Source of the DNA: Granulicella sp. S156
GTDB taxonomy: Bacteria; Acidobacteriota; Terriglobia; Terriglobales; Acidobacteriaceae
DNA: 64,000 bases
Assembly (NCBI RefSeq): GCF_009766105.1
Contig: NZ_LMUH01000013.1
Coordinates: forward strand, 336,346-400,345
Direction of reading: 5' to 3'
This document shows positions 1 through 9,800 of the stretch, in pieces (within the stretch, counting starts at the first letter, position 1; each line of letters opens with the position of its first letter). A program made the translations under genes and the position numbers. The notes beneath the pieces are model-generated. The model saw nothing but the letters and a program-made list of their open reading frames with translations. It searched no databases and was not told the DNA's origin.

Positions 1-735
1 GCAGTTGCGGTCAGATTGGAGGTGTCGGTCACGGTGAGCGAAACGGTATACGTCCCGAGTGCCGTATAGGCGTGGGTTGGACTGACGCCCGTCCCGGTTG
101 TGCCGTCGCCAAAGTTCCATGCGTAGGTAAGGGTTTCCCCCCGAGGATCGTTCGACTTACTTCCACTGAAGCTAATGATGGTTCCAATACCACCTGTGTA
201 GGGTCCTCCAGCATTCGCCGCAGGAGACAGCCCTGCAATGGTGGCCGTGGTGGAAGCGGTAGCGGTCAGATTGGAGGTGTCGGTCACTGTGAGTGACACG
301 GTATAAGTCCCGCCAGCCGTGTAGGCGTGGGATGGGCTGATGCCCGTCCCGGTTGTGCCGTCGCCGAAGTTCCATGCGTAGGCAAGGGTTTCCCCCTGGG
401 GATCACTCGATCCGTTTCCACTGAAGTAAATGACAGCTCCAATGCCGCCTGTGTAGGGCCCTCCGGCGTTCGCCACCGGGGGTTGCGCTGCAACGGTGGC
501 CGTGGTGGAGGCGGTAGCGGTCAGATTGGAGGTATCGGTGACGGTGAGTGAAACGGTATAAGTCCCGGGCGCCGTGTAGGTGTGGGATGGACTAACACCT
601 GTCCCAGTTGTTTTGTCGCCGAAGTTCCATGCGTAGGTAAGCGCTTCGCCCTGAGGATCGCTCGATCCGTTTCCACTGAAGCTGAGAGCAGTCTCGGTCT
701 TGCCGGTATAAGGTCCCCCAACGTTCGCCGTTGGG
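1..735 (-). repeat. 255-bp tandem DNA repeat encoding PKD domains (3 copies in window)
   Basis: The same sequence recurs with an exact period of 255 bp (for example the block at 71, 326 and 581), corresponding to 85 codons. Copies differ by scattered substitutions only. The near identity at DNA level indicates recent duplication, and copy number may vary between strains. Confidence 0.9.
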
Positions 736-840
736 GCCTTAGGTGTTGAACCAGAGCCAGATCCGTTTCCAGGTCCGCAGCCGCACAAGATGGCAGCCAC
801 ACAAAGAGACGAGGAAAACCATAGAGCAAGCTTGCGCATG
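1..840 (-). CDS. PKD-repeat lipoprotein (3' part outside window)
   Basis: The open frame starts at ATG 840 and runs off the left edge without a stop, so at least 280 residues are present and the C-terminus is missing. The N-terminus MRKLALWFSSSLCVAAILCG is a signal peptide ending in a lipobox (LCGC), so the protein is probably lipid-anchored. After a short Gly/Ser linker come three PKD (polycystic-kidney-disease) immunoglobulin-like domains of 85 residues. Each has the family hallmarks: a PxANAGGPYTG-type first strand, FSGNGSSDPQGE, the core YAWNFGDG, SHxYTAxGTYTVSLTVTD, and a linker TSNLTATASTTATVA. Such arrays normally act as spacers or adhesion modules in surface proteins, and the catalytic or binding part may lie downstream. 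The call is firm for domain type; function is unknown. Confidence 0.85.
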
Positions 841-1055
841 GAGAGCACACCTTGGAAGGGCATTGTCGGCCCAGTGTACATCTAGTGCAGTTCTATAGAG
901 GTGTACTAGTTTGAACGCACTTCGCCTATGCGGAGGGCAGAATCCCACCGCATCCATCTAACGTTCTTGTGACAACCGGAAAGATCAACACACCATGCCC
1001 ACGGAAAGGCCGTGGAACCGGCGCGCCTGTACCGCGAGCAATTGTGGGAGCGCCT
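841..1055. other. intergenic region between PKD lipoprotein and HU gene
   Basis: No convincing gene is seen. It must hold the promoter of the leftward lipoprotein gene, but I could not assign clear -35/-10 boxes. Confidence 0.5.
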
Positions 1056-1077
1056 GGGGACAAAGTGATCTGTCCCC
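1056..1077 (-). terminator. hairpin downstream of HU gene
   Basis: Arms GGGGACA (1056-1062) and TGTCCCC (1071-1077) pair perfectly around an 8-nt loop, 6 bp past the HU stop codon. It can act as an intrinsic terminator, although no T-run follows. The sequence also resembles the short GGGGACAG palindromes found as dispersed REP-like elements in many genomes. Confidence 0.55.
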
Positions 1078-1083
1078 GGCCGT

Positions 1084-1437
1084 CTACATCGCAGGAGGAT
1101 GATGTGGGTCGATGGGGAGTTCGGTCTCTTTGGCCTTGGAACCACGCGCGGACTTCTTCTCGCCCGGATTCACAAGATCGCGGAGATCTTTGCTCGGCTT
1201 GAAGTAGGGAACGCGCTTGGCCGGGACCGAGACGGAGGCTCCGGTCTTCGGATTACGTCCCGTACGCGGCTTGCGCTGGCGCGTGCGGAAGCTGCCAAAT
1301 CCACGAACTTCGACCTTGTCGCCAGATTTGACGGCCCCAATGATCGAATCGAAGAGTGTGTCGACGATGACCTCGCCATCACGGCGGGTAAGGTCACCGA
1401 GGGCTATGACGTGGTCGACGAGTTCGGCTTTGGTCAT
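1084..1437 (-). CDS. HU/IHF-family DNA-binding protein
   Basis: A nucleoid-associated protein of 117 aa that bends DNA as a dimer. The sequence begins MTKAELVDHVI, followed by the conserved ALGDLTRRDGEVIVDTLFDSI helices, GDKVEVRGFGSF, the DNA-embracing arm with RNPKTGA, and VPYFKPSKDLRDLVN. These are the diagnostic HU/IHF blocks over residues 1-90. A basic Lys/Arg/Ser tail of about 25 residues extends beyond the usual 90-95 aa length. I chose ATG 1437 because GGAG lies 8 nt upstream and the family starts there; a longer frame from 1476 adds 13 unconserved residues. It stands alone upstream of SppA on the same strand. Confidence 0.93.
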   Translation of the reverse strand: MTKAELVDHVIALGDLTRRDGEVIVDTLFDSIIGAVKSGDKVEVRGFGSFRTRQRKPRTGRNPKTGASVSVPAKRVPYFKPSKDLRDLVNPGEKKSARGSKAKETELPIDPHHPPAM

Positions 1438-1504
1438 GGCGAGGGCTCCGGGTGTTATAAGAACATCGACGTACATCGTATGCCGACGGTTTCAGTTTAT
1501 GCCA

Positions 1505-2548
1505 TCACTTCCAAAGAAAGTAGAAGCCAGGGGCACGATCCAAAAGTTTTGAGGGGTTTGGGAAGAGATCATCCGTACCGTCGGTGAGCAGCGCGGCTAT
1601 TCCGCGCTTGTCCTTGGAGGGGCGCACGATACGCGGCTCGCCATTAATGCCAACCGAGCGCGCCGTGTCGATCAGGGCAATGCGGAAGCCGCCCTGCTGG
1701 TCGATGAGCCCCAGCGGGAGGGCCTGTTCCCCGGTCCAGACCTGGCCTGTGGCCAGCGGCTTGATCTTGTCGTCGGTGGTGTGGCGGCCGGTGGCGACGT
1801 CATGGATGAACTGGCCGTACATATTGTCGACCAGCGATTGGAAGTAGGCCTCTTCCTTAGGGGTAAGATCGCGGGTCGGGTCGCCGGCGTCCTTGAGCTC
1901 GCCCGCATGGATGACGACATTCTTCATCTTGGCCCAGCGCAACAGGTCGCCATAGTTGGTCCACTCCATAATTACGCCGATGGATCCGACGACTGAAGCT
2001 GGGTTGGCATAGATCTTGTCGCAGGCCGAGGCAATGTAATACGCACCGGAGGCTCCCACGCTTTCAACCGAAGCAATAATCTTCTTGTGTTTCTCCTCCC
2101 GGATGCGCAATACCTCGTGATAGATCTCCTGAGAGGCCGCTGCACCGCCGCCGGGCGAGTCGATATGCAGGATGATGGCCTTGACGCTGTCGTCATCGCC
2201 GAACTTCTGGAGCTGCTTGTCGACCTTATCGGCATCGAGAATCACGCCGGAGACATCGATGACCGCGATCGCATCGGAACCGACGAAGCTCGAGGCGCCG
2301 TCCGTGTCATTGCCGAGAGACTTGGCGAGCGACGCAAAGGTAATGCAAAGCGCAATGATGATGACCGCAGCGATGCCTCCAATAATGGAGACCCAGAACC
2401 AGCCGGACCGGCGCGGAGCAGGCGGAGGCCCCGGCGGAGTCGAAGCTCCATAGGCAGCGCGGGTAACCGGCTGTCCAGCGGGCTGGTCGAAGCTTCCGGT
2501 GCTGTACGGAGCGGGTGGCGGCGGCTGTTGTGGGAAATCTTCCGGCAT
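1505..2548 (-). CDS. sppA: signal peptide peptidase SppA (36-kDa type)
   Basis: A membrane serine protease (family S49) that degrades residual signal peptides and membrane protein fragments; 347 aa, the length of the short SppA class with one protease domain. Residues 1-47 are Pro-rich and cytoplasmic, 50-72 form a single transmembrane helix (WFWVSIIGGIAAVIIIALCI), and the S49 fold follows. The predicted nucleophile is Ser167 in VGASGAYYIA and the general base is Lys219 in GELKDAGDP, giving the Ser/Lys dyad of this family; HIDSPGGG (128-135) is the conserved oxyanion-region motif. No good ribosome-binding site is seen before ATG 2548. The gene is 67 bp upstream of HU on the same strand and could be co-transcribed. 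Confidence 0.92.
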   Translation of the reverse strand: MPEDFPQQPPPPAPYSTGSFDQPAGQPVTRAAYGASTPPGPPPAPRRSGWFWVSIIGGIAAVIIIALCITFASLAKSLGNDTDGASSFVGSDAIAVIDVSGVILDADKVDKQLQKFGDDDSVKAIILHIDSPGGGAAASQEIYHEVLRIREEKHKKIIASVESVGASGAYYIASACDKIYANPASVVGSIGVIMEWTNYGDLLRWAKMKNVVIHAGELKDAGDPTRDLTPKEEAYFQSLVDNMYGQFIHDVATGRHTTDDKIKPLATGQVWTGEQALPLGLIDQQGGFRIALIDTARSVGINGEPRIVRPSKDKRGIAALLTDGTDDLFPNPSKLLDRAPGFYFLWK

Positions 2549-3045
2549 GATGGGGAGTGTAGCAGGAAGCAGGAACCATGAAGTAGCGCAAAGGAAACAA
2601 CAAACAGCCCTTCACCGCATTAAAGAGGCCATATTTAGCCTTAAAAGCCGTCGCGACCGCTGCGTCTCCCTTTGCGTAAGCGCTTTTGCAGGCATTTTGG
2701 AGCCACACCGCTCCCCCGCAACACCCTGCGCTGTTTCCTGTTTCCTGTTCGCTGTTTCCTGCCTCACCTGCATCTGCGATAATTTTCAAACGGCAAGATA
2801 TCAAAGAGTCAAATAGGGATATCGAAACGTCAAATAGATAGCGTATGATTGGGCGCGGATTTACGACGTCTCCTCTGCTGTAGGCTGGAGCATTTCCCTA
2901 GGTGTGTACACCGAAAGTAAAGATCTATACGCCGTTTTTCCTAAAACGGCACTCGTAGAACTTATCCGGTTCACAGTAATAGGAAAAATGCTTTAAAGGA
3001 AGAGCACGAATCGGGCCGACAAGCGAAGAAGGGTATAGAGACAAC
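2549..3045. other. 497-bp intergenic region between divergent sppA and GT2 genes
   Basis: No protein-coding gene is supported. The stretch holds short reiterations of a TTTCCTG motif around 2735-2765 and a pair of 20-bp direct repeats (2797-2837, listed separately). The remainder must contain the two divergent promoters. Confidence 0.5.
2797..2837. promoter_or_regulatory. pair of 20-bp direct repeats, candidate operator
   Basis: GATATCAAAGAGTCAAATAG (2797-2816) and GATATCGAAACGTCAAATAG (2818-2837) match at 17 of 20 positions with a 21-bp period, i.e. two helical turns. That spacing suits a dimeric regulator binding one DNA face. They lie about 210 bp before the GT2 start and 250 bp before sppA. 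Confidence 0.4.
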
Positions 3046-3852
3046 GTGGCACATCCGGCATTAAGCATCGTCATTCCGGCGTACAACGAGCACGCACGCA
3101 TCGAGGGCACCCTCGAGCGTGTGATGGCCTGCGTGCAGGCCCGCGGCTGGGACGCCGAAGTGCTGGTCGTCGACGACGGCTCAACCGACGAGACGGTGCC
3201 CATCGTGCAGCACTGGATGGAGAAGTACGACCGACTGCACCTGGTGAAGAACCCGGGCAACCGCGGCAAGGGCTACTCGGTACGCAACGGTCTCCTGCAG
3301 GCCGCGGGCGACATTGTGATGTTTACCGACGCCGACCTCTCGTCGCCGATGGAAGAGGCCGAGCGTCTCATGGCAGCCATCGACGCCGGAGCGGATGTCG
3401 CGATCGGCTCGCGCTGGCTCGACAAGCAGAAGCAGACGGTGCATCAGCCGCTGTATCGCCGGTTCTTCGGGCGATGTTTCAACAAGGTCACGCGGCTGGT
3501 CATGGGACTGCCCTTCAAGGACACCCAATGCGGCTTCAAGGCCTTCAAGCGCGAAGCCGCGCAGACGATCTTCCGGCTGCAGACGATCGAGCGCTGGGGC
3601 TTCGACCCAGAGATCTTATTTATTGCTCAGAAGCTACGCTACAAGATCGTCGAAGTACCAGTAACCTGGGGCCACGACGAGCGCAGCCGCATCAGCTATC
3701 TAAAAGACGGCATGAAGATGCTGGAAGAGATGGCGGAGATCCGCGCAAACTCCGTGCGCGGACGCTACGACGAAGCGATCGCCGCGATGAAGGACACCAG
3801 CAAGATGGTGACCCCTCAGGTAGAACGCGTCGAGCATGTCGAAGTACGGTAA
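3046..3852 (+). CDS. GT2 glycosyltransferase, dolichyl-phosphate beta-glucosyltransferase type
   Basis: A 268-aa GT-A fold glycosyltransferase expected to transfer glucose or a related sugar from a nucleotide sugar to a polyprenyl phosphate at the cytoplasmic membrane. Visible motifs are the N-terminal SIVIPAYNE, VVDDGSTDET (nucleotide binding), the NRGKGYSVRNG loop, FTDADLSSP (DxD metal site), and DTQCGFKAFKR and ERWGFDPEIL blocks typical of the dolichyl-phosphate glucose synthase subgroup. No C-terminal membrane helices are seen, unlike GtrB-type enzymes. The start is GTG 3046 with a weak GAG 5 nt upstream. The exact donor and acceptor cannot be read from sequence. No glycan cluster surrounds it. 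Confidence 0.85.
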   Translation: MAHPALSIVIPAYNEHARIEGTLERVMACVQARGWDAEVLVVDDGSTDETVPIVQHWMEKYDRLHLVKNPGNRGKGYSVRNGLLQAAGDIVMFTDADLSSPMEEAERLMAAIDAGADVAIGSRWLDKQKQTVHQPLYRRFFGRCFNKVTRLVMGLPFKDTQCGFKAFKREAAQTIFRLQTIERWGFDPEILFIAQKLRYKIVEVPVTWGHDERSRISYLKDGMKMLEEMAEIRANSVRGRYDEAIAAMKDTSKMVTPQVERVEHVEVR

Positions 3853-3917
3853 CGCAGTTTACTACCGTTGTACTCCCATTAAAGACACTTACTTGATTTC
3901 CTGAAATGGTCACGTTT

Positions 3918-3951
3918 CGATAACGGCACGTGTTTACCCGTGCCGTTATCG
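3918..3951. terminator. 13-bp perfect inverted repeat after GT2 gene
   Basis: CGATAACGGCACG (3918-3930) and CGTGCCGTTATCG (3939-3951) form a perfect stem with an 8-nt loop, 66 bp past the GT2 stop and 19 bp before the next start. No T-run follows, so it may terminate inefficiently or work as a regulator site for the following gene. Confidence 0.5.
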
Positions 3952-3969
3952 GGGTAACCTAAAGCCATC

Positions 3970-4914
3970 ATGATTCCAAGCCTGCGTCCCCGAACCCGTC
4001 GTCGCGCAATCATCATTGCTGCCGCAAGTCTTGCCTTCGTCGCTGCACAGTGTGCAACGGCAGTCTTCGCCCAGGCAAAGCCCGCAAAGGAAACCGAAGA
4101 TCTACAGCACTGGCGCAAGTCCTACGCCGATAACCTAATGAAGCGCGATGGTTGGCTTGCACTAGTTGCGCTGGAGTGGCTGCAGGATGGCGATAGCTCT
4201 GTGGGGTCTGCAGCGGACAACAAGATCAAGCTGAAGCACGTGCCGGCGCATCTCGGCATACTGCGTCAGCACACTGGACACGTGGAACTTCTCTCGCCGC
4301 AAGAGGGCGCTTCGCCTTCCGTGCTGTTGGATGGCAAGTCGACTGCAGGAGTAGTCAATGCCGATGATTCGGACCACCCCTCCGTTATCACCAGCGGCGA
4401 CGTGCAGATGACAGTCATTCACCGAGGAGATCGCTACTACCTGCGAGTGAAAGATGCCTACTCGCCAACGCGCCTGCACTTTCATGGCCTGAACTGGTAC
4501 GCCGAGAACCCCGCACTCCGTGTAACAGCGAAGTGGGTGCCGTATCCGTCGCCAAAGACGCTGCGAATCGTGAACGTACTCGGCCAGACGAACGAGGAGC
4601 CGTCACCGGGCTACGCCGAGTTTCAGCTCGACGGCCAGACGGTGAGGCTGGAACCAACGGTGGAAGGCGATAGCCTGTTCTTCGACTTCCGCGATACCAC
4701 CAGCAAGACCACGACCGATGGCGCTGGAAGATTTCTGAACACGGCGTTGCCCAGCAACGGAGTCCACACAGCGGGCACGGTAGTGATCGACTTCAACTAC
4801 GCGCATAATCCGCCATGCGGGTACACGCCTTACGCCACTTGCCCGCTGCCGACCGAGTCCAACCGCCTGACAGTGGCGATTCCAGTTGGAGAGAAACGCT
4901 ACGGCGAGGAGTAA
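3970..4914 (+). CDS. exported DUF1684 protein
   Basis: A 314-aa protein with an N-terminal signal peptide (about residues 1-35, RRRAIIIAAASLAFVAAQ then AVFAQ). The body matches the DUF1684 family: an HWRKSYADNLMKRDGWLALVALEWL block near the start, an FHGLNWYAENPALRVTAKWVPY core, and the conserved C-terminal FNYAHNPPCGYTPYATCPLPTESNRL ending. The biochemical role of the family is unknown; the conserved Cys and Asn-Pro-Pro-Cys region could form a site. No Shine-Dalgarno is obvious before ATG 3970. It faces the convergent regulator gene at 4926, only 11 bp away. Confidence 0.8.
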   Translation: MIPSLRPRTRRRAIIIAAASLAFVAAQCATAVFAQAKPAKETEDLQHWRKSYADNLMKRDGWLALVALEWLQDGDSSVGSAADNKIKLKHVPAHLGILRQHTGHVELLSPQEGASPSVLLDGKSTAGVVNADDSDHPSVITSGDVQMTVIHRGDRYYLRVKDAYSPTRLHFHGLNWYAENPALRVTAKWVPYPSPKTLRIVNVLGQTNEEPSPGYAEFQLDGQTVRLEPTVEGDSLFFDFRDTTSKTTTDGAGRFLNTALPSNGVHTAGTVVIDFNYAHNPPCGYTPYATCPLPTESNRLTVAIPVGEKRYGEE

Positions 4915-4925
4915 CGCAGGCTTTG

Positions 4926-6317
4926 TTAAGCCGGAAGCTTGGAATAGATTCTGCTCGCAATAATGCTTGCCTGCGGAGCGTTCGAGCCGAAGCTTCTGGT
5001 CTCAATCAGTAACTCGAAAGGCTGCAGGGTGCTACCACCGGCCTCGGCTTTTTCAAGGACTGGCAGCATCTCGTCACGATTGAAGAGCACGTCCGTGGCC
5101 GCCTGAGTTCCGGCCATGGTCATCCCCTCAACAATCAAGACCCACCCGGTATTGTTCAAATTCGGAACCAGCGCAACCACGGCATACGTCCGATGCGATG
5201 GTTGCTCTGCGTCATTGGTATAGATCGGAAGCTCCCCTTGGTTTGGGTGCTTATTAATAATGACGGAAGCGTTTGGGCGCGGTTCATAGTTGAATTCGAA
5301 GTTGAGGCTCTTCTGGAAGAGCTCTACCCAGGGATTGGAAAAGGTGGACCCCATAAGAATGGCGTTGGAGCCTTTCAGGTCCTCCATGTGGAGTTCGCGC
5401 GCGTATCGAACGACGAAGCGAGCGGGGTCTACTGCGTCTACTCGCGAATATCTCAGAACAGCATCGAGATCGGCGACGCTGGTGTAACGCTGCGCATCAA
5501 GATCCGCCATATTTCGCGCATCGATCTTGAAGGAGCTCTTCGTGGAAAGATAGTCTCGATTGATGTACTCGGAAAGATGAACGGTATGGCCGGTCAAATT
5601 CTGAAACATAACAATGCCATCATCGGACGGAACTAGAAAAGTCTGGTGTTCCTTGTCGAAGACCTGCGCCCAAAGCTGGTGATAGGGATCTCCCTGTATG
5701 GAGTGAGCTCGTCTCAGTGTTCTCCATACGAAACCTCCGCATACCAGCAATAAGAAGAGAACACACACAGCATACAAACGCACACGATAGCGCGGAGCAT
5801 CGAGGGCCACAGGTCTGCTGCCGTCGCCTACCGATAACGGTCTCGGTTCATCAACCGCATGCGCTTGCATCGGGGTTGGCTCAGCAGGATGATTCGCAGA
5901 AAATACAGGGACATACTTCCCGACGGGGATACTGATCCGCAGGCTTTCGGATCTCCCCTCCTCTTCGAAGTAGTGTTCCAGGCGCCGACGCAGTTGACGC
6001 GCATAGTTGCGAACAATATTGTCTTCCGCGGAGTTGTATCCCGGTTTTCTGACGAAGACGTGCACCCCAATCTGGTGCTCGCTGATTTCGTCCACTCTTC
6101 CACTTAGCGCACGGTCGCACACGTAGAGCAAAAACTTGGACAGCAGGGCAGATTTAGCAAAGCTCTTGCTGGCCGCAATACGCTGGGCGAGCTGCCAACG
6201 CAGATCGTCTTCCAGACACAAAGAGGACCATACCGGTTCGTAGTGCGCTGGGGGCTCTAGCACCGCGCTCTTTGGGAAGGATTCCGAGTGTGAGGTCCAA
6301 TCAGTTCGCTGCTCCAA
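4926..6317 (-). CDS. membrane-anchored winged-helix regulator (CadC/ToxR-like architecture)
   Basis: A 463-aa protein. Residues about 40-145 carry a conserved block (SKFLLYVCDRALSG, EHQIGVHVFVRKPGYNSAEDNIVRNYARQLRRRLEHYFEEEG, ISIPVGKYVPVF) that I associate with an acidobacterial/planctomycetal family of putative DNA-binding domains resembling OmpR-type winged helices. A single transmembrane helix follows at about 180-200 (RLYAVCVLFLLLVCGGFVW), and residues 205-463 form an exported domain of unknown fold. The topology, cytoplasmic DNA-binding head and periplasmic sensor, is that of CadC/ToxR regulators. TTG 6317 is the upstream-most start and is not well supported by a ribosome-binding site. 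The gene is divergent from the TonB receptor at 6863, which is the natural target. Confidence 0.6.
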   Translation of the reverse strand: MEQRTDWTSHSESFPKSAVLEPPAHYEPVWSSLCLEDDLRWQLAQRIAASKSFAKSALLSKFLLYVCDRALSGRVDEISEHQIGVHVFVRKPGYNSAEDNIVRNYARQLRRRLEHYFEEEGRSESLRISIPVGKYVPVFSANHPAEPTPMQAHAVDEPRPLSVGDGSRPVALDAPRYRVRLYAVCVLFLLLVCGGFVWRTLRRAHSIQGDPYHQLWAQVFDKEHQTFLVPSDDGIVMFQNLTGHTVHLSEYINRDYLSTKSSFKIDARNMADLDAQRYTSVADLDAVLRYSRVDAVDPARFVVRYARELHMEDLKGSNAILMGSTFSNPWVELFQKSLNFEFNYEPRPNASVIINKHPNQGELPIYTNDAEQPSHRTYAVVALVPNLNNTGWVLIVEGMTMAGTQAATDVLFNRDEMLPVLEKAEAGGSTLQPFELLIETRSFGSNAPQASIIASRIYSKLPA

Positions 6318-6776
6318 GGTAGTGTCCAGTATTTTGTGGTGACGATCGGGCTAAATAACGATCGGTTGACCAGCCGTGACAGTGAGGGAAGCGATCTTCC
6401 CGCAGTGTCACGAAGCGGCTGAGAGTCTCTCTAGATCTCGGTGAGCTTTCATTTCGCAGCCAGATTCCCAGGGGGCTGGCACAGCCCGTTCAGCGCGGCC
6501 TCTTCCTTCGCAACCGCGTGATGGATCGTCTTCAGGTCGGCGACCGCTTTGGCGCGCTCCCATTTCGATCTCCTCTCCTTCATCTGGAAGGGCCGGTCAA
6601 ACAATTTGTTCGACACCCTCTCCTCAAAATCCCCTCACCGCGAAGGTTACTGGATTTTGAAGAACAACAGGTAAAGGGATTTCCTGTGGTCCGGCAATCC
6701 TGTTTATGAGTAGCGCATCCACTGTAACGCTTTTGTAAACAATTGAAAAGATTATGCGGTTCTCAGAAAGACACCC
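6318..6776. other. intergenic region between membrane regulator and TonB receptor
   Basis: About 460 bp before the direct-repeat site. A 42-codon frame on the minus strand (6451-6579, starting MKERRSKWERAKAVADLKTI) looks protein-like but matches nothing I recognise and may be the remnant of a degraded element. Promoters of both divergent genes must lie here. Confidence 0.4.
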
Positions 6777-6797
6777 GTGTAAACCCGGTGTAAACCC
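6777..6797. promoter_or_regulatory. two GTGTAAACCC direct repeats, 11-bp period
   Basis: GTGTAAACCC occurs at 6777-6786 and 6788-6797, one helical turn apart, 66 bp before the TonB receptor start. OmpR/CadC-type winged-helix proteins characteristically bind tandem direct repeats, so this is a candidate binding site for the divergent membrane regulator. Confidence 0.4.
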
Positions 6798-6862
6798 CTT
6801 GCGCATGCGCTGTAGAGACGAAGAATAGTGAGGGTCAACTGCAAAATTTTAGGAGGCTCCAA

Positions 6863-9800
6863 GTGTTAACGCTCAAAGACACTACTTCACCGCTCTCTTC
6901 CTTCACGAAGGCCAGAATGCTCTTATTCGCCAGCATGCTGTGTCTTCTGGCGTTCGCGGCAGGTCCTCTTTCAGCACAGATTGATACCGGCGGAATCACC
7001 GGAACAGTAATGGACCGCTCTGGCGCGGTCGTACCCGGTGCCACCATTACGCTGACGAACGATGCGACTGGGATCGTAAGCTCAACCCAATCCACGTCGA
7101 CAGGCACCTACTCCCTGAACGCCATCAGGCCTGGAACGTACACCCTGCGCGGGGAAGCACCGGGTTTTCAAACCTTTGTCGACAAGGGCCTGGAGGTTCA
7201 CCTGCAGAGCACCCTGACGATCGACGTCCCACTCGCTCCTGGCGGAGTGAAGCAGCAGATCACCGTAACGGCGGCAGCCCCCCTGCTGCAGGCGGAAAAC
7301 GCCGCGATTGGTCAGACGATCAACAGTCAAACGGTCAACGATCTCCCGCTGAACGGCCGCAACTGGGATTCTCTGGCGCAACTTTCCGCTGGGACCACAA
7401 CCGCTCCGGTGGGCCAACCCAGCGGCAACTCGGGAACCACGGGGAGCGCTTACTTCTCGGTCGACGGCGTCAACCTATGGCAGAACGACTTCCGTCTGAA
7501 TGGCATCAATGACAACATCGAGGTCTATGGCGGCTCCTCGGTGAACAGCAACGCAGCCATTACTCCGCCACCGGACGCCATCCAGGAGTTCAAGTTGCAG
7601 AATGGCAACTTCAATGCTGAGTTCGGACACTCTACCGGAGCCGTCATCAATGCCGCGATCAAAACCGGAACCAACCAACTACACGGAGACGTGTGGGAGT
7701 ATCTCCGGAATACCGCCCTCGACGCGAACGTCTTTTTCAAAGCTACGCCAACCAGCCCCGTACCTCCGTATCACCAGAATCAGTTTGGCGGAACCCTGGG
7801 TGGCCCAGTCGTTATCCCAAAGATTTACAACGGCAGGGACAAGACCTTCTTCTTCGTGGACTACCAGGGAAATCGGATCGTACAGCCGGTGCCCGCAACC
7901 AGCACAGTGCCTACCGCGAGCATGATCAGCAGTGGATTCCAGAACCTGCAGGACCTCATTACATACAGTGGTGGAACCACAACCGACTCCCTGGGCCGAA
8001 CCTTTTCTCATGGAACCATCCTCGACCCAGCCACCACACGCGCTGTAACCAAGGGGGCAGTAGACCCGGTAACAGGGCTGACGGCAACCGCTACCGGATA
8101 CGCGCGCGACCCGTTCTATACGGGAAGCATCGCCGGCAGAACGAACTACGTTGGTCTAACCTCTCAATTGAACGTTCTTCCGGCCAGCCGTATCGATCCC
8201 AATGCAGTCAAGCTACTTGGACTCTATCCAGCGCCAACCGTAAATGGGGTGCTGGCAAACAATTTTGCCTGGACCCCAAGCCAGGATGAAACGGATAACT
8301 CCTTCGACATAAGGATTGATGAGACGATCAACTCCAAAAACACTCTCTTTGGTGTGTATGACCGAAGCCTCATCACCAGATCCGTTCCAGCCAGTCTGCC
8401 TGGGTTGGCTGTAGGCGAAACCGGCGGCAGGAACGACAGCTTTCCCGCTTATGCCTTCGCCGTGGGCTACAACACTGTATTTACCCCTACGCTGGCTAAT
8501 GAAATGCACGTTGGCATGGTCCATGCCGATAAATTTCAAAGATCCGTCTATGGAGATACCTTCGGCATTCCCGCGACTTATGGTATCGGCGGCGTGCCAC
8601 AGGTTACAGACAACGGCGGCATCCCTCCCATCACCATCAGCGGCCTGACTCATATTGGAGTAGGCAATTACACCCCGACGATTCAGACGGTCTACAGCAT
8701 TGAAGGGTCGGACAGTATAACCAAGGCTCTTCGCAATCACACCTTCAAGGGCGGCATCCAGGTCGATGATCTGATAGCGAACATCTCACAGCCGCCTCAG
8801 GGACGAGGGAACTACACCTTCAATGGACAATACACCGATGTTCCCAACGCCAATCAGAGCCTGAATGGCATCGCGGATCTGCTTGTGGTTCCCGAGGCCT
8901 CGACAGTCTCAGGCGGCGTCAACAATGTGGGTGGTCTAGCTACCTTTGGGGGCTCGAATGTCTCCTCGACCGATGATCAACGCTGGTATACGGGAGCGTT
9001 CTTCCAGGACGACTGGAAAGTTACTCCCAACCTGACATTGAATCTTGGTCTTCGCTGGGATTACTTCACTCCGTATGCGGAGGTGAACGGCAGGCAGGCG
9101 AACTTCATCCCCACCGGCGGCAACGGCAACACCGGAACCTACTCCATGTCGACGAAGGGTTGCCAGGTAGCCAGGTCCACTGCATTCAATGCATTGCTGG
9201 CAAGCAGCAATATCACGCTTGCCTGTGTTCCTGGGCTTACCTTGGGACAAGCGCAGAAGACTAACTTTGCTCCAAGAGTTGGTTTTGCGTATCGAGTTAC
9301 ACCGAAGTTGGTTATACGGGGTGGCTATGGACCGTCCTATGGCGCGCTGGGCAATCTCGGCTACGGCGGAACGTTGGGCACTAACTATCCGTTCGTCTAT
9401 ACCTCCACCTTCAACAGTCCTGATTCCCAGCATCCGTTGGTGCTTCCCAACGGCCAGACAGCGACTCTTGAGAACAGTCTCTCCTCCATCAACATCCAGG
9501 ACCCTACGATCAATAGTGGCTTGGGATTGAACTTGTACGGACGCCAGCAGAACTTTCAGACTCCGTACGTTCAAACCGTAAACTTAACCATCCAGGATCA
9601 ATTCACGAATCACGACTCTGTCCAAATCGGATACGTGGGAACGATGGGCCGCCATCTGGACAATCTGGGATATAACAACTCTCCTAGTGAGATTCTTCCT
9701 GTGGGCGCCAATGCCCAAAACTACATTCCATTTCCCAATTTTGCTCGGAATGCAACCTATGAAACTACCAACGCAACGAGCAGTTACAACGCACTGCAGG

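Noticed and set aside
6451-6579. 42-codon minus-strand frame as a transposase remnant
   Set aside because: The peptide looks protein-like but I cannot match it to any transposase family; recorded only in the intergenic note.
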